A stretch of DNA of 64,000 nt from Saprospiraceae bacterium. Lineage in GTDB: Bacteria > Bacteroidota > Bacteroidia > Chitinophagales > Saprospiraceae. Position 1 is the first letter of the stretch. Every line of letters begins with the position of its first letter. Made by a program: the position numbers and the translations under genes. The stretch is taken from NCBI GenBank assembly GCA_013214355.1, contig JABSSL010000016.1, forward strand, positions 62,001 through 126,000, given 5' to 3'. Shown one piece after another: positions 52,920-62,316 of this stretch. The notes under the pieces were generated by a model. It ran no database searches and had not been told where the DNA came from. It was given only the letters and a program-made list of their open reading frames with translations.

Positions 52920-53648
52920 CTATTCTAAACCTTTTAAGATTCCTTGTTGTCTCTGACTAAAGTTAAAAGCTTCAAATAAGGTCAAGGACAAAGCCCCTTC
53001 TAGATCTCCATAATGTGTCTCATAATCAGCTTGACTACGCCGAATCACTTCTTGAGCTTCCGCTTTACCATAAATGTGGGTAATCTCACATTTCGGTTCT
53101 TCCCCGGGTAGTTGCTTGTACGTCAGGAAGTAATGCTGTAGCCGATTGATCACGCTAGAAGGGAGTTCTTTTATATCGTGCCATTTCCCGTACACCTCAT
53201 CATTTTCTAAAACTGCAATGATTTTATCATCCGCTTCGCCCCCATCAATCATCCGAAAACCACCGATTGGTATGGCACTTACAATAATGTTGCCGTGTGT
53301 GACTTCCCGTTCAGTTAACACACATATATCAAGGGGATCTTGGTCTCCGACAATCCCTTTTCGCCCTGTCTTTTCCATACAATATTCAGCCACTTTATCA
53401 TGACAGTAGGTTTGCGGAACAAACCCGTATAGAGCAGGAACTATATTTGAGAATTTCTGGGGGCGATCAATCTTTAGATATCCCGTCAATTTATCTACTT
53501 CGTACTTCACCGTATCAGACGGAATTACTTCGATAAAAGAGGAAACTACTTGTGGGGTTTTTGGCCCAATGGGGATGCCGTGCCAAGGATGCGATTTGTA
53601 GCGCAGCCCAATCATTTTCCAGATCTTTTGGAAGGCTTGTTGGCTCAT
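52920..53648 (-). CDS. ppa: Inorganic pyrophosphatase, family I
   Basis: About 242 residues from the ATG at 53648 (MSQQAFQKIWKMIG); the open frame extends 11 codons further to a TTG that is not needed. It hydrolyses pyrophosphate to phosphate, pulling biosynthetic reactions forward. The family I metal-binding signature is GDQDPLDICVL, preceded by YGFVPQTYCHD, and the conserved lysine region VDKLTGYLKIDRP and WHDIKELP are present. It is longer than the E. coli enzyme (about 175 residues), with N- and C-terminal extensions typical of some Bacteroidota forms. Cytoplasmic, housekeeping. Confidence 0.9.
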   Translation of the reverse strand: MSQQAFQKIWKMIGLRYKSHPWHGIPIGPKTPQVVSSFIEVIPSDTVKYEVDKLTGYLKIDRPQKFSNIVPALYGFVPQTYCHDKVAEYCMEKTGRKGIVGDQDPLDICVLTEREVTHGNIIVSAIPIGGFRMIDGGEADDKIIAVLENDEVYGKWHDIKELPSSVINRLQHYFLTYKQLPGEEPKCEITHIYGKAEAQEVIRRSQADYETHYGDLEGALSLTLFEAFNFSQRQQGILKGLE

Positions 53649-53931
53649 CTTTTTGTTTGCAAAGGTAAGAAGGATCACCAAAAATTGCTTTTGGCAAATA
53701 GAAAATCGAAAAAAAGAGAGATAAAGGAACTATTCCTGAGGATATGAAGTATTATTGTTGCTATAGGTCGGGATCTTCCGACTTATTTTCTGAAAAACGC
53801 TGAAGCCCATGTACTAAGTTTAACCACCACTATGGCACCCATAGGCTGCCAACTCACCTCGGCAACAAGAAAGCCGACTTCCTACCTACCTCAACGTCTT
53901 TAAATCACCGACTAAACAAACTACTACACTT

Positions 53932-55377
53932 ATGATTCAGGATAATCCATCCGCGGAATCCATATCCGATCAAGCTCATGACCCCGATGAACAGCCCATC
54001 CTACGGCTAATCTGGGAGGCCATTAAGGGGACCGAGCAATCCTACACTACTGGCAAGATAAACCGTGCGATCATACTACTGGCAATCCCAATGATCCTGG
54101 AGATGGCCATGGAATCTCTCTTCGCGGTAGTCGATACGTTTTTTGTTTCTAAGATCAGTGCAGAGGCTGTCGCAACCGTTGGTTTGACGGAATCTGTCAT
54201 TACCCTGATCTACAGCATCGCTATCGGGATGAGTATGGCTCCGATGGCCATGATAGCTAGGAATATTGGAGAAAAGCGACCGGAGGAGGCTTCGAAAGTT
54301 GCCCTTCAGGCCATCTACATGACAGTGGTGATAGCATTGTTGATTGGTATTCCCGGAACCTACTACGCAGAGGATATCCTCCGAATGATGGGAGGGAGTG
54401 AAACACTGATAGCCGACAATGTAGGGTACACCAGGATTATGTTTGCGAGCAACATCTTCATTATGTTGCTTTTCTTGTTAAATGGAATCTTTCGCGGAGC
54501 AGGCGATGCCTCCTTGGCCATGCGCTCCCTATGGCTCGCCAACATCATCAATATCATCTTGGACCCTCTATTCATCTTCGGTCTTGGACCCTTCCCTGAG
54601 CTCGGCGTGCAGGGGGCTGCGGTGGCCACCACTATTGGTCGTGGCTTAGGAGTTGTTTTCCAATTGTATATACTAACGGGAGCACACAGTCGAGTTAAGA
54701 TTTATCTCCACCAGAATAAAGTGGATTGGGATATCATCAGGCGATTAGCAGATATTGCCGCTACCGGAGCAGGTCAATTCTTAATTGCCTCTGCTAGTTG
54801 GATCTTTCTGGTGCGTATCATTGCGCAAAACTTTGGTAGCGAAGCTATGGCAGGTTATACCATCGCCATCCGTCTGATTATTTTCACCCTCCTCCCCTCC
54901 TGGGGTTTAGGCAATGCGGCCGCCACCTTGGTAGGCCAGAACCTCGGTGCCCAACAGCCAGAGCGAGCAGCGATTTCAACCTGGAGAGCGGCACATTTCA
55001 ATATGTTTTATCTAGCCACTGTAGCCGTGCTATACTATGTCTTTGCAGAGCAATGGGTAAGTTTCTTTAGCACAGAACCGGAAGTCTTAGAGGCGGGAAC
55101 CAAAGCCTTGAAGATCTTTGCGATTGGCTATGTGTGCTTTGGTTATGCGATGGTCTTAAGCCAAGCATTTAATGGTGCGGGGGATACGCGTACCCCTACT
55201 ATTGTCAACTTCATCTGCTTCTGGCTGGTAGAAATCCCGATGGGATACTTCCTAGCCTTGAATATGGGTTGGGGGTTGGAAGGGGTATGTTGGGCCGTAG
55301 TCATTGCGGAATCCTTGATGACTCTCCTGATCATTATCTTGTTTACAAGAGGGAAATGGAAAACGGTGAAGGTGTAA
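53932..55377 (+). CDS. MATE-family efflux transporter
   Basis: A 481-residue protein with 12 membrane helices of the MATE family (PF01554, two repeats). It begins after a 45-residue acidic cytoplasmic tail with NRAIILLAIPMILEMAMESLF, then VVDTFFVSKISAEAVATVGL; the second half starts at AGQFLIASASWIFLVRIIAQNFG, with GLGNAAATLVGQNLGAQQPE, both signature segments. MATE carriers export cationic compounds using sodium or proton gradients; the substrate is unknown. It is monocistronic. A small stem GTCGG/CCGAC followed by TTATTTT lies at 53767-53788 upstream and could be an attenuator or an unrelated stop. Confidence 0.9.
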   Translation: MIQDNPSAESISDQAHDPDEQPILRLIWEAIKGTEQSYTTGKINRAIILLAIPMILEMAMESLFAVVDTFFVSKISAEAVATVGLTESVITLIYSIAIGMSMAPMAMIARNIGEKRPEEASKVALQAIYMTVVIALLIGIPGTYYAEDILRMMGGSETLIADNVGYTRIMFASNIFIMLLFLLNGIFRGAGDASLAMRSLWLANIINIILDPLFIFGLGPFPELGVQGAAVATTIGRGLGVVFQLYILTGAHSRVKIYLHQNKVDWDIIRRLADIAATGAGQFLIASASWIFLVRIIAQNFGSEAMAGYTIAIRLIIFTLLPSWGLGNAAATLVGQNLGAQQPERAAISTWRAAHFNMFYLATVAVLYYVFAEQWVSFFSTEPEVLEAGTKALKIFAIGYVCFGYAMVLSQAFNGAGDTRTPTIVNFICFWLVEIPMGYFLALNMGWGLEGVCWAVVIAESLMTLLIIILFTRGKWKTVKV

Positions 55378-55401
55378 CTATCTTCTGATCGATGAATCCC
55401 C

Positions 55402-56880
55402 CTAAGTCTGAGGGATGAGCTTATCGATACGCTCCAAAAGCCATTTCTTGCTGTAAAAGATGGGCCCTTGTTGGATCTGTTCCTGGAGTTCTTTAAGCTC
55501 TAATAATGGTTCAGATTGTGTGATGGGTTCATCTCTGCAAAAAGCCGCGTAACCCTCTGGGGATTTCTCTAATATATGGCAGAGTCTACGGCAAGTATTC
55601 ACAAAGAGTCTATAAGACTCGATCTTTGAAGGAGCGATTCTCCTTTTTTGATCAAATACAAATTTTCCGAAGGTATTAAGGAAGTGGAGCAATAGGTCAA
55701 TTTCCTTATTCTCAAAATAGATTCTTGCTAAGAGGCTCTTTTGACTTAACTTATAATAGGTATCTCTAGGATTACTCTGGAGCAATAGTTTCTGCGCTTC
55801 GCCATACTCTTTCCGATAGTAATGCAGATTGGCCCGATTCTGTAAACAGGCTTGTTTACGAAATGCCCTAGGGCTTATCTGATCTTCATAGGTGGCAATG
55901 AATTGCTCCACCCAATAGAAATGTCCCAATTCTAGGGCTGTAAGCACAATATTCTTAAAGACTGTATGATGCAATTTGCCAGCGGGGAGCAAAGCCCCTG
56001 ACTCAAGTTGAGCTTGATACAGCGAAAATAGTTCTTCAAAATAACCGGAGATAGGAAATATACTTTTTGCCGCACCTTCCAAATAAGAAAAGTAGGCACG
56101 TTGTTCAGCGGGCAAGAAGTGCGAAGAACGTCGCAAAAGCAAACGTTTGAGTCTAAAATAATTCTCCATCTTAGTAGGCTCCAATTGCAGCAGTAAGACT
56201 TGCGCATATAACTCTATGGCCGGCCAATCTGCATAATCATTGTTTGCTACATGCTGTTTGATCTCCTCCAACCAGGTAGTTTGATATTCGACATGGATTA
56301 CACGTTCTCGGCCAAGCATAGCATTAATCAACTCCAGTTTTTCAAGCAAAAAGAAACGGTCAAGTGCCGCATTATAAGCTTGGAGATTGATATCCCCTCT
56401 TCTCCTATCCCGTGCAGCTTCCCACCTGGCAAGCTTCTTTTCAATGATTAGTTGCCGTTGTATACGCCTGGGATCGCCTTTTTTCAATTTGCTTTGCTCC
56501 CCCCTTAATTTGCGGAACTGTACTTCAACCTGCTTTTCAAGCCCATTGTCTAAGTAGAAATCCATTAAATGATGATGATTTTCTTGAGGTAATCCATTCA
56601 ATTGCTCAGCAACTATAAACTGTTCCAATAATTTAAACAGTTTAGAATTCAAGCGATTCAAGCTCTGCCGGTCAAAAGGCTGCCCTGGATACACTTGCTG
56701 AAACAAAGATGGCACATCGATCTGGTAGGCATCGAAGTCAGGAGCAAAGATCAATATGGCATTTAGAAGTTGGCTCAACGCCTGCTGTTCATTATAGTAA
56801 GGAGAATGGACAAACTTCTGGAACCTACCACGCTCCTTGGCTGAAAGAACCCTGAGAACCTCAAGTAGCTTTTTGTGCAT
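55402..56880 (-). CDS. Lineage-specific helical-repeat protein, function unknown
   Basis: A 492-residue, almost entirely helical soluble protein, starting MHKKLLEVLRVLSAKERGRFQKFVHSPYYN. That opening, with 'F..SPYYN', and the following LFKLLEQFIVAEQL are in my recollection typical of a family found in many copies in Saprospiria genomes. The C-terminal half (NRANLHYYRKEYGEAQKLLLQS) looks like degenerate TPR repeats. No catalytic motif. It is convergent with the MATE gene (24 bp apart) and divergent from the small T9SS gene at 56952 (71 bp). A scaffold role is a guess from the fold. Confidence 0.6.
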   Translation of the reverse strand: MHKKLLEVLRVLSAKERGRFQKFVHSPYYNEQQALSQLLNAILIFAPDFDAYQIDVPSLFQQVYPGQPFDRQSLNRLNSKLFKLLEQFIVAEQLNGLPQENHHHLMDFYLDNGLEKQVEVQFRKLRGEQSKLKKGDPRRIQRQLIIEKKLARWEAARDRRRGDINLQAYNAALDRFFLLEKLELINAMLGRERVIHVEYQTTWLEEIKQHVANNDYADWPAIELYAQVLLLQLEPTKMENYFRLKRLLLRRSSHFLPAEQRAYFSYLEGAAKSIFPISGYFEELFSLYQAQLESGALLPAGKLHHTVFKNIVLTALELGHFYWVEQFIATYEDQISPRAFRKQACLQNRANLHYYRKEYGEAQKLLLQSNPRDTYYKLSQKSLLARIYFENKEIDLLLHFLNTFGKFVFDQKRRIAPSKIESYRLFVNTCRRLCHILEKSPEGYAAFCRDEPITQSEPLLELKELQEQIQQGPIFYSKKWLLERIDKLIPQT

Positions 56881-56951
56881 GAAGCTGCATTTGGATCAAT
56901 ACAATATCGGAACTTTGCCCCAAAAATTATACCTTGTAGGAAAGGCTTATT

Positions 56952-58034
56952 ATGAAAGCTACATACCTCTTATTAACGCTGTACCTTTCACTCCTTGCTT
57001 TTTACCCAAACCTGTCAGCCCAAGATGCTGCCTCTTGTGCAGCTTCCTCTTTTAGTTTAATCACACTAGAAAGTGGTACTGATGGCATTCAAGCGCTCTT
57101 TTCTCTGGAAGAGCAAGCCAACGTAGATCGGTACACCCTTCGGTATCAATACTTCAAGGAAGAGCAACCGATGGAGGAAAGCTTGGAAATCCTCCCTCCG
57201 GCTTTTACTATCGAACTAGCCTCCGATACCGGACTACACCGCTTCACATTGGTCAATGTATGTGTCGATGGTGATACACATCCAGGTAGTCAACTCGTCC
57301 TAGATTTTCAGAACAGTGACCTGCAATGTCCGATACCGGAGAATCTCCGTATTCTGGATTACAATGCCAGCCTTATCAGTTTCGAATGGGACTTCAACGA
57401 ACTAGCGCAATCTTGGCATGTACGGTACGACAATGCTGAGGGCTTTGTGGATGAATTCGATGTGCCTGAGCCTTTTGTCAACCAAGAATTGGCTCCCAGC
57501 AATTTCCACCTCTTCACACTTTTCACCAATTGCGAAGACCAGGCCTTAGCTAGTGGTCAGCTCCTGAGACGTAGTCCAGCCATCCAGTTTATGATCATCA
57601 CGGTAGATGATATCAAGGCCCTCAACATAAGTTGTATGGAACTTTGTATCATCACCGAAAATGCCTATCTGCTTTATTCCAGTCGTCACGGCAAATTTGC
57701 GGCTAACAAACTAGATTTCCTTGCTACCTATAATTGCAGTTGTACCACCGCAAGCCAAGAGGTAGGTTCCCTTTTTCAGTCCATACGGCTCTATCCCAAT
57801 CCTGTACGAAATAAGCTATTTTTAAAGCTCGATCTCGATCAAGTCGAAAACCTGAGTTTGGCACTGCTGGACGTGCAAGGCAGAAGGCTCAGACAAATAT
57901 CTGATTCCAAGCGATTTCTACCTGGTGAGCATTTCCTGGAGTATTCACTTGATCAACTGAGAGCTGGCTTATATTGGTTGGTTATTGAAACTGAAAGGGG
58001 CGCTGAATATCTGAAAATATTAGTCCAACCCTAG
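56952..58034 (+). CDS. Secreted protein with type A T9SS sorting domain
   Basis: A 360-residue protein. Signal peptide MKATYLLLTLYLSLLAFYPNLSAQ. Residues of about 40-260 form two beta-rich domains resembling fibronectin type III modules (CPIPENLRILDYNASLISFEWDF, WHVRYDN) with paired cysteines. Residues of about 275-360 are the type A sorting domain: SIRLYPNPVRNKLFLKLDL, then LALLDVQGRRLRQ and GLYWLVIETERGAEYLKILVQ. So it is exported across the outer membrane and likely anchored to the surface. There is no enzyme motif; function unknown. It shares a 71-bp divergent promoter region with the helical protein gene. Confidence 0.8.
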   Translation: MKATYLLLTLYLSLLAFYPNLSAQDAASCAASSFSLITLESGTDGIQALFSLEEQANVDRYTLRYQYFKEEQPMEESLEILPPAFTIELASDTGLHRFTLVNVCVDGDTHPGSQLVLDFQNSDLQCPIPENLRILDYNASLISFEWDFNELAQSWHVRYDNAEGFVDEFDVPEPFVNQELAPSNFHLFTLFTNCEDQALASGQLLRRSPAIQFMIITVDDIKALNISCMELCIITENAYLLYSSRHGKFAANKLDFLATYNCSCTTASQEVGSLFQSIRLYPNPVRNKLFLKLDLDQVENLSLALLDVQGRRLRQISDSKRFLPGEHFLEYSLDQLRAGLYWLVIETERGAEYLKILVQP

Positions 58035-58321
58035 GTAGTCGTTCTTTTTTCGTGATGCCTACTCACCTTAGCGAGGGATTTTAACCTTTTTTAGTAATCC
58101 GAAATCGGAAGATTAGCCTAGTCTACAGCCACCCTAACTGGTAAAGAGCTCTTTTTTACCTACTCATTTCCCACTAAGTCTCTATTTTTTTCCGCTTAGC
58201 CTTGTACCCATCTTTGTAGCTTCCCTTGATTTCTCGCAAAAATTGTAATTGGCAAAAAGGCTCCTTCCCTACAAATTGCTGGTGATATTTAAATACAAGA
58301 AATACCCAAAAATCAGCAACA

Positions 58322-60016
58322 ATGAAAACCTATCCATTTTTCACCAGATTAAGTTTATGTCTTTGCTTTGTACTCTTTGGAAGCTTAGCTTGGGCTACGA
58401 CGAGCAAAGACTTTGTATTCATTAATAATACTGGGCGTGATGTAAATGATTTACACATCCAGTTTGACACAACTGTAGATTTTCAAGCAGTAGCTCCAAA
58501 AGCTAGCAGTAATTACCTAGGTAGTAAATTCCGGAGAATTGTACATCGTAAAAATGAGGGACGTTCTCAGGTCCATTTCATTAATCGCGGCCGGAGTAAG
58601 AGCAAAGTGGTCCAAAACGGCCAAGCGGTTTGGGGTAGATTTAGCACGGATGCGCAGGATCTTCACATCCTTAGTTGGTGTTGGACCTTCAATGGTGACA
58701 CTATCGGCAATGTCATGCAAGGCGATTTGCGCAAAACCCTACAATCTAATAGTTTAGTGGTGCCAGGTGTAGATGTTGTCACTGAACTGGAATTTGAAAA
58801 TAAGATCTATAAGGGACGACCAGGGCAAGATGATAATGCAGTCGTAAATGATCTTCATATCGTGAGTAAGGTCCCTGCCACTTCTATCAACGAAGGCACT
58901 TCAGAAAGTGTTTTTCAAGATGCTAACACCACGCACTGTCCTTGTTCCAATTTGCCAGCCGCCGGAAGAGAGCGAAAACTCGCTTTGAAACGGATGAACG
59001 AACCCTGCAAAAGTCTCTGTGAAAATAGTAGGATTGATCTTTATGTAATCAACCTGTCTAATCCCTCCAAGAATTTGCCTCCTGATACTAAGATTCCTGT
59101 GAAACTAAGAGCTAATGACAAAGTGGATGTCCTAGAGTGGTGGTTTACCCAGGACGGATTCCCTTTGAGATTTAGGGAAGGAAGGACCGAAAATGGAAAA
59201 CCGAAGGGAGAACCGAAAAGAGATGGAGAAGAAGATGAACCTTTAAAACTCGGAAAAAATGATCAGGATTCCCGCTTTGGACCGGGCGGAACACTAGAAG
59301 ATAAAGGGGAAGCTTACAATATTTCTCATACTTCCTATTCGCCTCCTACAGGCAAGTCTGAATATGTCTTCTTGGATCTGCGGGGATCTGTACAGCAAAG
59401 TCTAACCACCCCAGGCCTGAATCTACCTTCACCTGATCTGATTCTAGAAATATTACTAAATGAACAGCTCAACGATGAGCTAAAAGATTTTGCTGAATTA
59501 TTGCCTTTAGAAGGTAGCCTGTCGGATACACCTTCGTACTGGGCCGGATTCGACGCCAGCTTGGGTATTCCCCTGTCCAGAAGATGGCACTTATCGATTG
59601 AAGCGGGTCGTGCTCAAGGTACACTTACTGGAAAGATTCCCTTCCTGGACTTCAGAACTGGCACCTCTACACCTATCGATGCCCGCTGGGAAGCCCAAAT
59701 CAGGCAAGAGGAATATATCCTCATGATCGGATATGAATTTATCAAAGGACTACAGGCTACAGTTGGAGGCTTTAAAGGAAGGCAACGTCTACTGGATAAT
59801 CACTTGACATTAAGAGGAAGACAATTCGCCATTCCCTTAGAGTGGGATGCCAATACCTATGGAATGGTTCTACAGCTTGGCTCAAGGCTTCCCTTAGCCA
59901 AAGGTCTGGATTGGGTCTTCAATGCTAAACTCAAGGGCTATCTTCAACAGGATAAACCTGCTTACCGACCGGAGTTAAATATGGGAATTCGACTCAATTT
60001 AATCCCAGTTCGTTAA
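58322..60016 (+). CDS. Secreted protein with duplicated N-terminal domain and C-terminal beta-barrel-like region
   Basis: A 564-residue protein with a signal peptide (MKTYPFFTRLSLCLCFVLFGSLAWA). Residues 28-200 include FVFINNTGRDVNDLHIQF and, later, DDNAVVNDLHIVSKVP, an internal echo of 'VNDLHI', and the parallel segments ILSWCWTFNGDTIG and VLEWWFTQDGFPL. A charged, Lys/Glu/Gly-rich stretch follows (about 290-330). Residues of about 395-564 alternate hydrophobic and polar residues (WHLSIEAGRAQGTL, EYILMIGYEFIKGLQATVGGF, GMGIRLNL-like end), as in small outer-membrane beta-barrels, ending LNLIPVR. I do not recognise the family. It is probably outer-membrane associated; no sorting domain was seen. 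Confidence 0.55.
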   Translation: MKTYPFFTRLSLCLCFVLFGSLAWATTSKDFVFINNTGRDVNDLHIQFDTTVDFQAVAPKASSNYLGSKFRRIVHRKNEGRSQVHFINRGRSKSKVVQNGQAVWGRFSTDAQDLHILSWCWTFNGDTIGNVMQGDLRKTLQSNSLVVPGVDVVTELEFENKIYKGRPGQDDNAVVNDLHIVSKVPATSINEGTSESVFQDANTTHCPCSNLPAAGRERKLALKRMNEPCKSLCENSRIDLYVINLSNPSKNLPPDTKIPVKLRANDKVDVLEWWFTQDGFPLRFREGRTENGKPKGEPKRDGEEDEPLKLGKNDQDSRFGPGGTLEDKGEAYNISHTSYSPPTGKSEYVFLDLRGSVQQSLTTPGLNLPSPDLILEILLNEQLNDELKDFAELLPLEGSLSDTPSYWAGFDASLGIPLSRRWHLSIEAGRAQGTLTGKIPFLDFRTGTSTPIDARWEAQIRQEEYILMIGYEFIKGLQATVGGFKGRQRLLDNHLTLRGRQFAIPLEWDANTYGMVLQLGSRLPLAKGLDWVFNAKLKGYLQQDKPAYRPELNMGIRLNLIPVR

Positions 60017-60051
60017 GTCAACTTCAAAATCTTGATACAATACTAAATTAT

Positions 60052-60564
60052 TTAAAGGACAGCTGTTTCCAACTGAAAAAGTTGGTCAACGGCTGTTCTT
60101 CTATATTGAAAAATGGCATCAATCTTCCGTCCCACGAAAACCCGATCTGCTAGGGTTCCGATCGGTCCATATGGGACTTTATAGTGTAAAATATCCTCCA
60201 TTTGAACTCCCCCATCCACCTCTTCAAAGTGATGCTGATGATGCCAAAGGGCATAAGGGCCAAAGCGTTGCTCGTCAATGAAGTATCGGCCATCTACTAC
60301 ATGGGTAATTTACGTAACCCAGTCCATTTTAATCCCCAAGAAAGGAGAAATCTTGTACTGGATGATCATTCCTTGATACATCTCCAGATCGCTGATATCC
60401 GAAAGGATTTCGAAAGACATATCCGGTGGCGTAATGGCATTTAGGTTCTCTGGTCGAGAAAAAAAACTCCAAACCTCATCGATAGATCTGGGGATGAATT
60501 GTTTCCAGGACTTCCGCTGTACTTTCATGTCTGCTGTGGATTTGCTGTTGTAACCCGCATCCAT
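60052..60564 (-). pseudogene. SRPBCC-family protein gene interrupted by a nonsense codon
   Basis: Read on the minus strand from the ATG at 60564, the frame gives the first half of a ligand-binding SRPBCC protein (COG4276 type: FIPRSIDEVWSFFSRPENLNAITP, GMIIQYKISPFLGIKMDWVT), then meets TAA at 60310-60312. The same frame then continues for 85 codons with the rest of the family pattern (ITHVVDGRYFIDEQRFGPY, ALWHHQHHFEE, KVPYGPIGTLADRVFVGRKI, IFQYRRTAVDQLFQ) to a natural stop at 60052. Relatives have Glu at the stop position (WVTEITHV), so one G-to-T change explains it. The whole would be 170 residues, the normal length. It is either a very recent pseudogene or a sequencing error. Confidence 0.8.
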
Positions 60565-60813
60565 TCAAAAAGTTTAGAATCTTCCTCAGCTGGTAAAGTT
60601 CAGTCTTTCAGCAGAACTTAGAAAGCCATTGGTGCAGACAAATGAGCAGGTGCGCAACTTAATCAGGAGGCTATAAACCACTCTCTATCAACGAAAAAGA
60701 ATTCTTTCCACTCAAGAAGTGAGAAGGCAGTCCGCCTGCGCAAAAAACAATTTATAAAAAAAAATATTCAAAAAATACCCGGTTTGCGGTATATGAGTGA
60801 GGAACTGAAACCC

Positions 60814-60821
60814 TATATTTG
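60814..60821 (+). promoter_or_regulatory. Promoter -7 element
   Basis: TATATTTG is an exact match to the Bacteroidota -7 consensus TAnnTTTG. A TTTG at 60783-60786 lies 27 bp before it, too far for the usual 19-bp spacing, so only the -7 part is supported. It would drive transcription toward 60947 and 61125. A palindrome GGATATATATATCC lies just downstream at 60843-60856. Confidence 0.4.
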
Positions 60822-60946
60822 TATCTGATTTAAGTAAAGATGGGATATATATATCCTATGAGCAACTACCAAGTACGCCGATTGAACGAAAAGTAAAACC
60901 GATTTTACAATTATAATTCCCAACATCCCTTAAACCGCGTAATCCC

Positions 60947-61042
60947 ATGACAAAGAATTTACACCTTCTCTTGTGTTACGTCTGCAGTATTCTATTTCCT
61001 ACCGTAATTTATTTTCCACCAATAGTACAACGAGCTTCTTAA
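60947..61042 (+). CDS. Signal-peptide-like mini-ORF, 31 codons
   Basis: ATG at 60947 opens 31 codons: MTKNLHLLLCYVCSILFPTV followed by IYFPPIVQRAS, with a basic start and a hydrophobic core, like an isolated signal peptide. The ATG sits in the box TAATCCCATGA that also occurs in the small-RNA units near 46.2-46.5 kb. It could be a leader peptide of the gene at 61125, a decayed secreted-protein gene, or chance. No RBS was seen. Confidence 0.3.
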   Translation: MTKNLHLLLCYVCSILFPTVIYFPPIVQRAS

Positions 61043-61124
61043 CTATGCTGGGATAGATTATTATGACCTAAAGTGTCTTTTGCCCATCTCATGCGTCTCA
61101 TAATAGCAACTCAAACGCTATGAA

Positions 61125-62306
61125 ATGATGGGCTCAATAGAATACCCTATGAAAAGCAACAGACCCCTACACACATACGCCATAATGCTCATTATGGTTT
61201 TCTCCATCGCTATCACCGCTTTTGCCCAAGGCAAGAGTGAAACCTATTCACTGACAAACTCCATATTACAAGAAACAATTTGCCAGCCACAGATTGCTGG
61301 CCAACACCTTCATGTCTTTTACCGAGAGTTGGATCAACTCAAAAGTAGTGGTCTACCTCAGGTAACGCATGCTTGCGGCTCCGCCGTAGAACTGACAAGT
61401 GAAGATCAATACCACATGTTGGGCTGCCAGGCAGAAGGTTTGACAAATTATTTTGCTTTAGACAGATGGTCTAAGGCCAAGATTAAAGGTGACGGTGGGG
61501 TAGATGTCACCGGAGCTCCCAATTCAGTATTGGTTGAAGGGGCCAATATTGCACAGTCGAAAGTGCCAACTACTGGAGTTCAGCGGTTTCAAATCGCTGT
61601 TCCAGCGGAAGGATTTATTTCTTTTGATTGGCGAAATATTGGGGGCTCCAATCTTTTTGGTATGCAAGTAAATCAGGCAGCCGTTGAATGGACAGATCAG
61701 AATACCAATTTCTTTTCCAATCCTTTGGTAGCAGGCGATCTGCTTACCCTATATATTCCAGATGGCCAGGAGTTAAATCACTACATTGCTAATTTCCAAT
61801 TTTTGACTAACGCCATGGGCGTACTAGTTAGAAACTGGACTGCCACTGACGAGAAAGGGAACCAAGACCACTTCACACAACTGCTTAGCTTGGATAAGAC
61901 TTCTCTAGCTCAAGTTTTCTTTCCATCCTCTACACACACCACACAAAAAGCAGCTAAGGCTACTCCTCAGCTGACCGGTTTTCCTGTCATCGATTTAGAT
62001 GGCAACCTCAGCACAACCAATGACCAATACCTTTTAGAGGAGAAAGATGACGTTTTTGACCTGAGCTGGTCTGATGAGCTCATCCAGAACAAAGATGGTT
62101 TCTTCCTACAAAGAACTTGGGTGGTAGAAGATTGGTGTTCAGGCAGCAACTTGCAAAAAACGCAAATCATTCGTTTGGAAAGCGGCTTGCAAGATTTATC
62201 TGTGGATCAGATTGATAATGCGACCGGGCTAAATCTACGCGTTCAGCCTTCTTCACCTCTTTTCTCAGATTCCTTTGAAGATTCATTTTCTGCGCCTAGT
62301 TTCTAA
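61125..62306 (+). CDS. Secreted protein of unknown function
   Basis: A 393-residue protein with a signal peptide (HTYAIMLIMVFSIAITAFAQ); the ATG at 61149 (M9) is an alternative start. The mature part has paired cysteines and a beta-rich region, FDWRNIGGSNLFGMQVNQAAVEW, then a domain with FFLQRTWVVEDWCSGSNLQKTQIIRL that resembles the HYR-type 'RTW.V.D.CGN...QII.I' pattern of the giant protein. The C-terminus (PLFSDSFEDSFSAPSF) is not a sorting domain, so either the protein stays in the periplasm or the tail is lost. Function unknown. Confidence 0.55.
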   Translation: MMGSIEYPMKSNRPLHTYAIMLIMVFSIAITAFAQGKSETYSLTNSILQETICQPQIAGQHLHVFYRELDQLKSSGLPQVTHACGSAVELTSEDQYHMLGCQAEGLTNYFALDRWSKAKIKGDGGVDVTGAPNSVLVEGANIAQSKVPTTGVQRFQIAVPAEGFISFDWRNIGGSNLFGMQVNQAAVEWTDQNTNFFSNPLVAGDLLTLYIPDGQELNHYIANFQFLTNAMGVLVRNWTATDEKGNQDHFTQLLSLDKTSLAQVFFPSSTHTTQKAAKATPQLTGFPVIDLDGNLSTTNDQYLLEEKDDVFDLSWSDELIQNKDGFFLQRTWVVEDWCSGSNLQKTQIIRLESGLQDLSVDQIDNATGLNLRVQPSSPLFSDSFEDSFSAPSF

Positions 62307-62316
62307 AAAAAACATT

